Below, piece by piece: positions 8,272 to 15,049 of a stretch of 64,000 bases of DNA (positions within the stretch are counted from its first letter, which is position 1; each line of letters starts with the position of its first letter). Source of the stretch: JAXMCK01 sp046349395. Its GTDB lineage: Bacteria > Pseudomonadota > Alphaproteobacteria > Geminicoccales > Geminicoccaceae. The translations under genes and the position numbers were made by a program. A model generated the notes under the pieces. It was not told where the DNA came from. It saw only the letters and a list, made by a program, of their open reading frames with translations, and ran no database searches. The DNA lies in the NCBI GenBank assembly GCA_046349395.1, contig JAXMCK010000005.1:248001-312000 (forward strand), read 5' to 3'.

Positions 8272-8275
8272 CCTT
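8260..8275. promoter_or_regulatory. 16-bp perfect palindrome over the -10 box
   Basis: AAGGACTATAGTCCTT is a perfect palindrome that contains the whole -10 hexamer. It is well placed for a repressor operator. The second gene copy keeps the CTATA core but not the palindrome. Confidence 0.45.
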
Positions 8276-8281
8276 GCCACT

Positions 8282-8947
8282 GTGACCCGCCCTACTCGTC
8301 CCGCTCCCTACCCGACCCGGCCCGTCGTCACCGGCCGCAAGGCCATGGCGATGCGCCGCGTCGCGGCAGGGCAGGACGCCCTGACCGCCGCCCGGGCCGC
8401 GCGACTGCCGGTCGAGGACGTCCAGGCCATGCTGGCCGACGGCAGCGTCGGTCTCGTGCTGGCGACCTGGCGCGACCTCCTCTCGCTCGCCGACACGGTG
8501 CGCCTCCACCTCGTGCGCTTCCTCAGCATGTTCGTCGTGCTGGAGGCGATCGAGGAGCGCGAGCCACGCATCTGCATCTGGCTCTTCCACGAGAGCCAGC
8601 GCGGCCGCGACCCATTCGAGGTGCTGGCCCGGTCGGTCCTGCGCATGCTGAGGCGGGCGCCGCGCGAGGCCACCAACCGGCCACCGCCGACACCGCCTGT
8701 TTCGCGTGAGTGCGATCCGATGTCGGACGCCTATGCGGCCCGCGCCCGGCTGCGGATCCTGGCCAATCTGCGGATGCGCGTGATCGAGGAGATCGCCTCG
8801 CGCCGCGCCGACCTGCTCGAAGACCTCGGCCACGACCCCGCGAAGCCCGCCCCGGCCTCCCTCGACTGGGTCCCCGGTCTCGACCTCCCGCCGATGCCGA
8901 AGGACGCGGCCGGGACACCGGTGCCGGAACCGCGCGCCGGGCCGTAG
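8282..8947 (+). CDS. unknown protein, paralogue of the gene at 61990
   Basis: 221 aa starting at GTG 8282, chosen because it aligns with the ATG start of the second copy and sits just after the promoter. The two proteins are similar over their full length. Shared blocks include RRVAAGQDA, AARAARLP, LATWRD, TVRLHL-RFLS, ESQRGRDPFEVLA and ECDPMSDAYAARARLR. The N-terminal part (about residues 20-45) could form a helix-turn-helix; the rest is predicted helical with a Pro-rich hinge around residue 140 and a Pro-rich C-terminal tail. No signal peptide or membrane segment. I do not recognise the family. The upstream in-frame ATG at 8219 would overlap the promoter. Confidence 0.65.
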   Translation: MTRPTRPAPYPTRPVVTGRKAMAMRRVAAGQDALTAARAARLPVEDVQAMLADGSVGLVLATWRDLLSLADTVRLHLVRFLSMFVVLEAIEEREPRICIWLFHESQRGRDPFEVLARSVLRMLRRAPREATNRPPPTPPVSRECDPMSDAYAARARLRILANLRMRVIEEIASRRADLLEDLGHDPAKPAPASLDWVPGLDLPPMPKDAAGTPVPEPRAGP

Positions 8948-9016
8948 CGGGAGGCGAACCAACCTCGTCCTGCCCCCGACCTCTAACCAATCCGCCCGTC
9001 CTCACCAGCCCCCGGC

Positions 9017-9047
9017 CGATCGGCCGCCCGGGGCCGATGCCGATTCG
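9017..9047 (+). repeat. 3' stem-loop shared with the second gene copy
   Basis: Arms CGATCGGC and GCCGATTCG flank the loop CGCCCGGGGCCGAT. The same loop (GCCCGGGGCCGAT), flanked by a different but again self-complementary stem, lies behind the paralogue at 62680-62715. No T-run follows. Confidence 0.45.
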
Positions 9048-9134
9048 ACACATCAGTCCGGTGACTTCCCCCCAGCCGCCCTTATCGTAGGATGCAACGC
9101 GTCGATCCAAACGATCCAGGCAGGGGATCCCGCC

Positions 9135-9584
9135 ATGCGCACTCGACGTTTCGCCGCTCTCCTCGCGGCCGTTGTCTTCGGCACCGCCGCTGCGTCCTTC
9201 GCCGCCCGTGCCAAGCCGCCGGAGCCCCGAGCATTGCCGCGGGGAGGAGAGATCGTGGAAGCCACGGGCAACGCCCGCATCATGGCGCTGATCCAACCGG
9301 GCGGAGGGCTTCTCCGCGCCAAGGGTGTGGCGTCGGTGACCAATCCGCTGACGGGCTTCTATTGCCTGCGGCCCAGCTCGACGACGATCGATCTCGCCAC
9401 CGTCGTGCCGGTCGCCTCGGTGGACTATTCGGTGACGTCGTTGGAGGACGCGATCGTGCAGATCAGGTCGAACCGCACCGTCTGTACCGGCCGGGCGCTG
9501 GAGTTCGTCACGCTCGACCGGCGGGCCGGAGGGACCAGCTACCGCCTCTCACGCGCCGTCCAGTTCAGCGTCGTCGTCCCGTAG
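9135..9584 (+). CDS. secreted hypothetical protein
   Basis: 149 aa. MRTRRFAALLAAVVFGTAAASFAARA is a clear Sec signal peptide with cleavage near residue 26. The mature 120 residues are beta-strand rich and hold two Cys (in GFYCLRP and RTVCTGRAL) that could form a disulfide. No family is recognised and no catalytic motif seen. The gene is monocistronic and converges with the pap2 gene that ends the histidine operon, with only 15 bp between stops. Confidence 0.65.
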   Translation: MRTRRFAALLAAVVFGTAAASFAARAKPPEPRALPRGGEIVEATGNARIMALIQPGGGLLRAKGVASVTNPLTGFYCLRPSSTTIDLATVVPVASVDYSVTSLEDAIVQIRSNRTVCTGRALEFVTLDRRAGGTSYRLSRAVQFSVVVP

Positions 9585-9599
9585 CCGACGCCAAGAGCT

Positions 9600-10313
9600 T
9601 CAGGCCTCGCGCTCGTCCCCAGCGGGCTCCGCGATGACGCCGCGGCGCTGCAGGGCGCGGGCGACGGCCCAGCAGAATAGGGCCCAGGCGGCACCGAGCG
9701 TCCAGCCGGCCAGCACGTCGCTCGGCCAGTGCACGCCGAGGTAGATGCGGGAGAGGCCGATCAGCAGCGCCAGCGTCACGCCGGTGCCGATCGCCAGCAC
9801 CTTGAGCCGGCGGCGGGGGCTGAAGCGGGCGGTGAGCGTGCCGAGGGTCAGCCAGGTGGCCGCCGCCCCGGTGGCGTGTCCGCTGGGGAAGCTCGCCGTG
9901 TAGACTTCCACACCATGGGGCACGAGGTCGGGTCGCGGCCGCTCGATCATGAGCTTGATGCCGTGCGCCAGCAGGGCGGCACCGATGATGGCGCAGAGGA
10001 GGAACACGGCCTCGCGCCGGTAGCGGGCGAGCCAGAGATAGAGGGTGACGACGATCGTCACGATGGTGAGGACGGTGACCCCACCCAGGGCCGTGATGTC
10101 GCGCACCGCCCCTTCGAGCCAGGGCGGGCCCAAGGGATCGGTCGGGTCCGCCGCACTGCGGAAGAGGAGGAGGACGGCCCGGTCCAGCGAGGCGCTGTCG
10201 CCCTCGCCCACCTCCTCGGCGATCCAGAAGAAGGCCCACAGGCCCGCCGCCGCCATCAGCATGGCGACGAGCACCCGGCGCTCCAGGAAGGGCTCGACCC
10301 AGCGATGCGCCAT
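9600..10313 (-). CDS. PAP2-family membrane phosphatase
   Basis: 237 aa, starting with ATG at 10313, whose A is shared with the hisA/I/E stop (TGATG). Five or six membrane helices carry the three PAP2 phosphatase motifs: K(x6)RP in KLMIERPRP, PSGH in FPSGHATG, and SR(x5)H in SRIYLGVHWPSDVLAG. The two His and the Arg make up the acid-phosphatase-like active site. Likely substrates are undecaprenyl diphosphate or phosphatidate-type lipids at the outer face of the inner membrane. It is the last gene of the translationally coupled his operon; no direct link to histidine synthesis is known, so it is probably a passenger. Confidence 0.85.
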   Translation of the reverse strand: MAHRWVEPFLERRVLVAMLMAAAGLWAFFWIAEEVGEGDSASLDRAVLLLFRSAADPTDPLGPPWLEGAVRDITALGGVTVLTIVTIVVTLYLWLARYRREAVFLLCAIIGAALLAHGIKLMIERPRPDLVPHGVEVYTASFPSGHATGAAATWLTLGTLTARFSPRRRLKVLAIGTGVTLALLIGLSRIYLGVHWPSDVLAGWTLGAAWALFCWAVARALQRRGVIAEPAGDEREA

Positions 10314-11554
10314 CAGCCGCGCCGGGTGACCTTCAGCGCCCGGGCGTCGAGATGCGCCTCGACCTCGGCCAGATCGACGCCGTCGGCGGCGAGGCGTGCG
10401 AGCGTGAAGTAGAGCACGTCCGCCGCCTCCCAGATCACCTCGTCCCGTGTTTCCGCCCGCACCAGTTCGTCCGCCTCTTCCCGCAGCTTCGCTCCCAGAA
10501 GAGCCGGGTCGGCGAAGAGTTTCGCCGTGTAGCTGCCGGCCGGCGCCTGGTCGCGCCGCTGCCGCAGCGTGCGCTCCAATCTGGAAAGTCCGGCGTCCTC
10601 GCCCCAGCAGGTGCGGGTGTCGAGATGGCAGAAGCCGGCGCCGGTCTGGCGCACGACGAAGCGCGGGCTGTCGCGGTCGCAGTCGAGCTCGATCCGCAGC
10701 AGCTCTTGCGTGGCGCCGCTGGTCTCGCCCTTCACCCACAGGCCCCGCGAGCGCGACTGGTAAATGCCCATCCGACGCGCCACCGCCTGGCGGATCGACT
10801 CCCGGCTCGAATAGACGAGCCCGAGTGCGAGCCCGCGCTCGTCCGTCACCACCGTCGGGAATAGCCCGTCCGGCCGGTCCGAGACGAGCGGCGCCATGAT
10901 CGCATCGGCCAGATCGAGCCGGCCCGTGTAGAGCGCCATCCCGACCTGCGCGTCGGCCCCCAGCCGGTCGAGGGCCGCGATCTCCTCCGACGTCGTGACC
11001 CCACCGGCGATGGTCACCCGCGCCGACCCGGCCGCCGCGACCACCGCCTTCGCCAGCTCCATGTCCGTCCCGCCGAGCCGCCCCTCACGCTCGACGAAGG
11101 TGACGAGGAACCCGCCGACGAAATCCTTCAGCTCGCCGATCCGCTCCAGCAGGGCGCGACCTGTGCGCTCCGTCCAGCCCTGCACCACGACCTCGCCGTC
11201 GCGCGCGTCGAGGGCGGCGATGACCCGCTCCGTCGGCAGCTGCGAGAGGATCTCAGGCACCGCCATGGTACCTAGGATGACCTTGGCGGCACCCTTGTCG
11301 AGCCAGCCCACCGCCGTGTGGACGTCCCGGATGCCACCGCCGACCCGGCAGGGGAACTTCGCGACCAGCCGCTCGATCAGTCCGGCATTGCTGCCCTTCC
11401 GCATCGCCGCGTCGAGGTCGATGACCGCGAGCTCGCCCGCGACCGAGAAACGCTCGGCGATCGGCAGCGGGTCGCCGGCATCGAGCGCCTTCTCGGCCCC
11501 GCCGACGAGCTGGACGGTCTGCCCGCCCTGGAGGTCGATGCTGGGAACGATCAC
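10313..11554 (-). CDS. HisA-HisI-HisE three-domain fusion
   Basis: 413 aa, GTG start overlapping the hisF stop (GTGA). Residues 1-222 are a HisA barrel (ProFAR isomerase) with D7 in PSIDLQGG and D116 in AALDARDG. The usual TDIxRDG segment is replaced by TFVEREG (152-158), so the second catalytic Asp is changed. Residues ~235-320 are HisI (PRA-CH) with DCDRD (291-295) and GFCHLDTRTC (307-316), the Zn/substrate cysteines. Residues ~322-410 are HisE (PRA-PH) with KLREEADEL and WEAADVLYF. Steps 2, 3 and 4 of histidine synthesis are thus on one chain. From memory, DRPDGL, LGLVYSS, KGETSG and KVTRR recall yeast His4, and IDLxxGxxxQxVGG recalls yeast His6. Confidence 0.85.
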   Translation of the reverse strand: MIVPSIDLQGGQTVQLVGGAEKALDAGDPLPIAERFSVAGELAVIDLDAAMRKGSNAGLIERLVAKFPCRVGGGIRDVHTAVGWLDKGAAKVILGTMAVPEILSQLPTERVIAALDARDGEVVVQGWTERTGRALLERIGELKDFVGGFLVTFVEREGRLGGTDMELAKAVVAAAGSARVTIAGGVTTSEEIAALDRLGADAQVGMALYTGRLDLADAIMAPLVSDRPDGLFPTVVTDERGLALGLVYSSRESIRQAVARRMGIYQSRSRGLWVKGETSGATQELLRIELDCDRDSPRFVVRQTGAGFCHLDTRTCWGEDAGLSRLERTLRQRRDQAPAGSYTAKLFADPALLGAKLREEADELVRAETRDEVIWEAADVLYFTLARLAADGVDLAEVEAHLDARALKVTRRG

Positions 11555-12303
11555 GGCCGCACCCTGATGCCGTGCTCCTGAAGATAGAGCTTGATGTCGA
11601 AGGGCGTGGTGTCGCCGTCGTGGAAGATGGACGCCGCCAGCACCGCGTCCGCCCCTATCGCGAACGCCTCGCGGATATGCTCAGCACTGTCCGCCCCGCC
11701 GGACGCGATGACCGGCAGATGCACCGCCTTCGCTACCTGACCGGTCAGATCCAGATCGAAGCCCGAGCGCGTGCCGTCGCGGTCCCAGGAGGTCAGCAGG
11801 ATCTCGCCCGCCCCCCGCGTCTCGGCCTCGACCGCCCAGTCGATCGCGTCGCGTCCCGTCCCCTCGCGCCCGCCCTTCACCAGCACCTCGAACCGCCCGT
11901 CGCGCCAAGCCGCGTCGATCGCCAGCACGCAGCACTGCCGCCCGAACCGCGCCGCGATCTCGCTCAGCAACTCCGGCCGCTCTACGGCAGCCGTGTTGAC
12001 CGACACCTTGTCCGCACCAGCCTCCAAAAGGTCGAGCGCATCAGCCTCGGTCCGCACGCCCCCGCCGACCGTCAGCGGAATGGACAGTGCTTCGCGCACC
12101 CGCTGCACCGTCTCGTGCTGGTGCCCGCGGCCCTCGGGCGTGGCGGACACGTCGAGGATGACGATCTCGTCCGCCCCCTGGTCCTCGTAGAGCTTCGCCC
12201 GCTCGGCCGGGTCGCCGGCATCGCGCAGGCCCTGGAACCGCACGCCCTTCACGACGCGTCCATGGCTGACGTCGAGGCAGGGGATGATCCGCGAGGTCAG
12301 CAT
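11551..12303 (-). CDS. hisF: imidazole glycerol phosphate synthase cyclase subunit
   Basis: 250 aa, full-length TIM barrel. The catalytic aspartates are in the standard places: D11 in IIPCLDV and D130 in LAIDAAW; phosphate-binding VGGGVR and ASGGADS are present. With HisH it converts PRFAR plus glutamine-derived ammonia into IGP and AICAR. Its ATG shares one base with the hisH stop (TGATG), so HisF and HisH are translationally coupled as expected for a 1:1 complex. The early segment reads KGVRFQGLRDAGDP rather than the common KGVNFVGLRDAGDP, a variant that, with HisH, sets this operon apart from ordinary alphaproteobacterial his genes. Confidence 0.92.
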   Translation of the reverse strand: MLTSRIIPCLDVSHGRVVKGVRFQGLRDAGDPAERAKLYEDQGADEIVILDVSATPEGRGHQHETVQRVREALSIPLTVGGGVRTEADALDLLEAGADKVSVNTAAVERPELLSEIAARFGRQCCVLAIDAAWRDGRFEVLVKGGREGTGRDAIDWAVEAETRGAGEILLTSWDRDGTRSGFDLDLTGQVAKAVHLPVIASGGADSAEHIREAFAIGADAVLAASIFHDGDTTPFDIKLYLQEHGIRVRP

Positions 12304-12896
12304 CAGGCGAGCTCGAGAAAGCGGGACAGCAACGCCGCACCGTAGGCGCCGGACAACTCGGGATGGAACTGGCAGCCGATCACCTTGCCCCGCTCCATCG
12401 CCGCCACGAACGGCCCGCCATGCGTCGCCCTCGCCACCGTCCAGCCCGGGGCCTCGGTCGCCCGATAACTGTTGGCGAAGTACGCCCAGCCCTCCTCCAG
12501 GAGGTTTGAGCCTGCACTCGCATGGACGTGGTTCCAGCCGAACTGCGGCACCCGCACCTCGCTCGCGAACCGCCCCACATGCCCCTCGACGAGCCCCAGC
12601 CCCCTCACGCCAGGGCTCTCGTCGCTCGTCCCGAACAGAAGCTGATGCCCGACACAGATGCAGATCGTCGGCCGATCCGCCCGCAGCCGCTCGCGCAGCG
12701 CGACGTCCAGCCCCTTGGCGACCAGCCGCTCCATCGAGGCGCCGAACGTGCCCACACCCGGCAGCATGACGTGCGAGGCGGCCACGACCTCGTCCGGCCG
12801 CTCGGCGAGCCGCGGCGCTGCCCCGAGCCGCCGAAACGCCGCCATCACCGAGGCGATGTTGGCCGTCCCCGTCGGGACGATCAGGACCTCAGGCAT
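12303..12896 (-). CDS. hisH: imidazole glycerol phosphate synthase glutaminase subunit
   Basis: 197 aa class I glutamine amidotransferase. Nucleophile C81 lies in ICICVGHQLLF, the His-Glu pair in CQFHPELSG, and PGVGTFG forms the oxyanion strand. It releases ammonia for HisF. Two signatures differ from the usual HisH: PTGTANIASV replaces the common YGxGNLRSV near residue 10, and CVGHQ replaces CLGMQ at the nucleophile elbow. This points to a divergent HisH lineage. The ATG overlaps the last 8 bases of the upstream Uma2 gene. All catalytic residues are kept, so it should be active. Confidence 0.9.
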   Translation of the reverse strand: MPEVLIVPTGTANIASVMAAFRRLGAAPRLAERPDEVVAASHVMLPGVGTFGASMERLVAKGLDVALRERLRADRPTICICVGHQLLFGTSDESPGVRGLGLVEGHVGRFASEVRVPQFGWNHVHASAGSNLLEEGWAYFANSYRATEAPGWTVARATHGGPFVAAMERGKVIGCQFHPELSGAYGAALLSRFLELA

Positions 12897-13458
12897 CGGA
12901 GCGCGGCGCCAGGACGACGCCCTCGTAGATCTCGGCTAATGGAAGGGTGACGCCCAGCACCTCGATGCCACCGTCCTGAACCACTTCCTCGCGCCATGAA
13001 TAGGGCTCGACGCGTGTGTGAAGCTGAACGAGCCGCCGTTCCTGGTCGACGACCAGATAGTGCTGCAGGCTCGGCATGAGGCAGTAGGCCCGCCACTTCA
13101 CGCCCGTATCGTCGCGTTCCGTCGAGCGGGACGAGACCTCGACGATCAGCTTCGGCTCATCGACGATGCCCTGGCGCATGTCGATCTCGCCGCATGCGAC
13201 GACGACGTCCGGGATCGCCGAGACATCGGCTGTCCGGACCTGGGGGCCATCGACGAACGCCCGACACGCTGTCCCGCGAAGAGCATTGCCGAGAAGTCGG
13301 CCGAGGTTGGTCTTGATGAGGCTGTGCGCGTTGGACGCCGGCGCCATCATCACCGCGGACCCGTGCAGGAACTCCCAGCGCTCGGGCTGGCGTGCGTGCC
13401 AGGCGTCGAACTCGGCCAGCGTGCGGGGGAGATCGGAAGCCGGGCGTGCGCGAGCCAC
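12889..13458 (-). CDS. Uma2-family (PD-(D/E)XK-like) protein inside the his operon
   Basis: 189 aa. The Uma2/DUF820 pattern is visible: WEFLHGSAVMMAP near residue 28, GxxxxxIPDVVVACG with the catalytic Asp near residue 83, and PKLIVEVSSRST with the Glu, followed by KWRAYCLMPSLQHYLVVDQ. The fold is restriction-endonuclease-like; the biological role of Uma2 proteins is not established. The GTG start shares a base with the hisB stop (TAGTG) and the stop overlaps hisH by 8 nt, so this gene is translationally coupled on both sides between two histidine genes. A second Uma2 gene lies at 40575. Confidence 0.8.
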   Translation of the reverse strand: MARARPASDLPRTLAEFDAWHARQPERWEFLHGSAVMMAPASNAHSLIKTNLGRLLGNALRGTACRAFVDGPQVRTADVSAIPDVVVACGEIDMRQGIVDEPKLIVEVSSRSTERDDTGVKWRAYCLMPSLQHYLVVDQERRLVQLHTRVEPYSWREEVVQDGGIEVLGVTLPLAEIYEGVVLAPRSDA

Positions 13459-14048
13459 TAGAGCACGCCCTTCGTGCTCGGCACCTCGCCGGAGCCGTCG
13501 GTGGCGACGGCCGCGCGCAGGGCGAGGGCCAGGGCCTTGAAGGCGGCCTCGGCGCGGTGGTGGTCGTTCGCACCGCGGAGGACGTCGACGTGCAGCGCCA
13601 TCCGGCCGGTCGTGGCCAGCGATTGGAAGAAGTGCGTCAGGTTCTCGGTGGCGACGGCACCGATCCGCTCGCCCTGGAAGCCCAGCTCGACCACGGGTGC
13701 CGGCCGGCCGGAGAAGTCGACGACGACCCGCGCCAGCGCCTCGTCGAGCGGGGCGTAGGCATGCGCGAAGCGCCTGATGCCGCGTCGTTCGCCCAGCGCC
13801 TCGTCGAAGGCCCGGCCCAGCGCCAGGGCGCAGTCCTCGACCGTGTGGTGGTCGTCGACGTGGAGATCGCCCTTGCAGACGAGGTCGAGGTCGAAGCGGC
13901 CGTGCTTGGCCAGTGCGGTCAGCATGTGATCGAAGAAGCCGAGGCCCGTCTCGATCCTGGCCCTGCCCTGCCCGTCGAGGACAAGGGTCAGCTCGATCGC
14001 GGTCTCGGCGGTCTGGCGCGCGACGGAGGTGCGGCGGGCTGCAGTCAC
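13458..14048 (-). CDS. hisB: imidazoleglycerol-phosphate dehydratase
   Basis: 196 aa, the monofunctional dehydratase (no phosphatase domain). The duplicated Mn-binding His motifs are present: GFFDHML, DLHVDDHHTVEDCA, RRFAHAYAPLDEAL and RGANDHHRAEAAFKALA. It converts IGP to imidazole acetol phosphate in step 6. It starts with GTG overlapping the hisG stop by four bases (GTGA) and ends at the coupled Uma2 gene. hisC, hisD and a histidinol phosphatase are not in this window. Confidence 0.93.
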   Translation of the reverse strand: MTAARRTSVARQTAETAIELTLVLDGQGRARIETGLGFFDHMLTALAKHGRFDLDLVCKGDLHVDDHHTVEDCALALGRAFDEALGERRGIRRFAHAYAPLDEALARVVVDFSGRPAPVVELGFQGERIGAVATENLTHFFQSLATTGRMALHVDVLRGANDHHRAEAAFKALALALRAAVATDGSGEVPSTKGVL

Positions 14049-14926
14049 GCCACGATCTGCGCGATCGAGGAGACGACGATGTCGCTGCCGCCGCGCTCCT
14101 TGATGGCGCGGATCAGGCCCGGCAGGTCGTCGCGCGGCACGGCCGCCTTCACCGCGAAACCGGCATCATGGTGAAGAGGGGCGATGGTCGGCTCGCGCAT
14201 GCAGGGCAGCACGGCGACCACGTCCTCCAGCCGGTCGGCCGGCACGTTCAGCTCCAGCATCACCCGCTTGCGGGCATCGAGCACCGAGCGCGCCAGCATC
14301 ACGAAGTGCTCGATCCGTCCCCTCTTCTCCGGCTGCTCCATCGAGCGCGGGTGCGCGTAGAGCCGGGTCGAGGAGCGCATCACCTCGGCGAAGATGGTGA
14401 GCCCGTTGGCCTGCAGCGTCGCACCCGTCGCAGTGTTGTCGACGATGCAGTCGGCATCCTCTGGCGGGAACACCTCGGTGGCGCCGTAGGAGCGAACGAC
14501 GCGGCCGGCGAGGCCCTCGCGCTCCAGCCACTTGCCGGTCAGCCGCTCGTATTCCGTCGCCACCACGAACGACGCCGCCGGCGGCCTGCCGTTCACCAGG
14601 AAGTTGGGCGCAGCCGCCGCGACGATGCGGACCGGATCGAGCCCGGTGTCGAGCAGCTCGACCAGCTCCGCCCCCTTCTCGGCTACCCAGTCCGCACCGG
14701 CGAAGCCCAGGTCGCGCGAGCCCAGATGCAGCATCTCGACGATGTTCTGCGGCTTCAGGATCTTCGTCTCGAAGCCGTCGAGCGACAGTGTCGGGCGGTA
14801 GCCGCGGCGGTCGAAGGTCAGGCGAATGCCGGCATCGCTCATGATGCGCATGACGTTCTCCTCCATGCGACCCTTCGGCAGGGCCAGATGGACGACGCCG
14901 TCGCGCTGGGCTTCTATCGCGGACAC
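14045..14926 (-). CDS. hisG: ATP phosphoribosyltransferase, long form
   Basis: 293 aa with GTG start. It catalyses the first committed step, ATP + PRPP to PR-ATP. Catalytic-core motifs are LALPKGRM at the N-terminus, DLGFAGADWV, and the PRPP loop DADCIVDNTATGATLQANGL. The last ~75 residues (from VMLELNVPADRLEDVVAVLP) are the ACT-like HisG_C regulatory domain, so this is the long form that is inhibited by histidine itself and needs no HisZ. Many alphaproteobacteria use the short form plus HisZ, so this supports a foreign origin of the operon. First gene of the operon; divergent from xylB. Confidence 0.92.
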   Translation of the reverse strand: MSAIEAQRDGVVHLALPKGRMEENVMRIMSDAGIRLTFDRRGYRPTLSLDGFETKILKPQNIVEMLHLGSRDLGFAGADWVAEKGAELVELLDTGLDPVRIVAAAAPNFLVNGRPPAASFVVATEYERLTGKWLEREGLAGRVVRSYGATEVFPPEDADCIVDNTATGATLQANGLTIFAEVMRSSTRLYAHPRSMEQPEKRGRIEHFVMLARSVLDARKRVMLELNVPADRLEDVVAVLPCMREPTIAPLHHDAGFAVKAAVPRDDLPGLIRAIKERGGSDIVVSSIAQIVA

Positions 14927-14954
14927 CGGGAAGAATCCGAAGAGGGAGACGTGA

Positions 14955-14975
14955 CGCTTCGGGCCTACCGAAGCG
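14955..14975. promoter_or_regulatory. inverted repeat upstream of hisG
   Basis: CGCTTCGG, 5-nt loop, CCGAAGCG: a perfect 8-bp stem 29 bp in front of the hisG start in the hisG/xylB divergent region. Could be a leader hairpin or an operator. There is no T-run, so it is not a standard terminator. Confidence 0.35.
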
Positions 14976-15001
14976 CGCGGAGCCTATAGAGGATGGGTGC
15001 C

Positions 15002-15022
15002 GGACCGTAAAGGCGACGGTCC
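15002..15022. promoter_or_regulatory. inverted repeat upstream of xylB
   Basis: GGACCGT and ACGGTCC, perfect 7-bp arms around a 7-nt spacer, 27 bp before the xylB start. Symmetry and position fit an operator for a sugar-responsive repressor; no regulator gene is adjacent, so this is a guess. Confidence 0.3.
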
Positions 15023-15049
15023 CGCCACGCCCTCAGGGAGAAGAATGCA

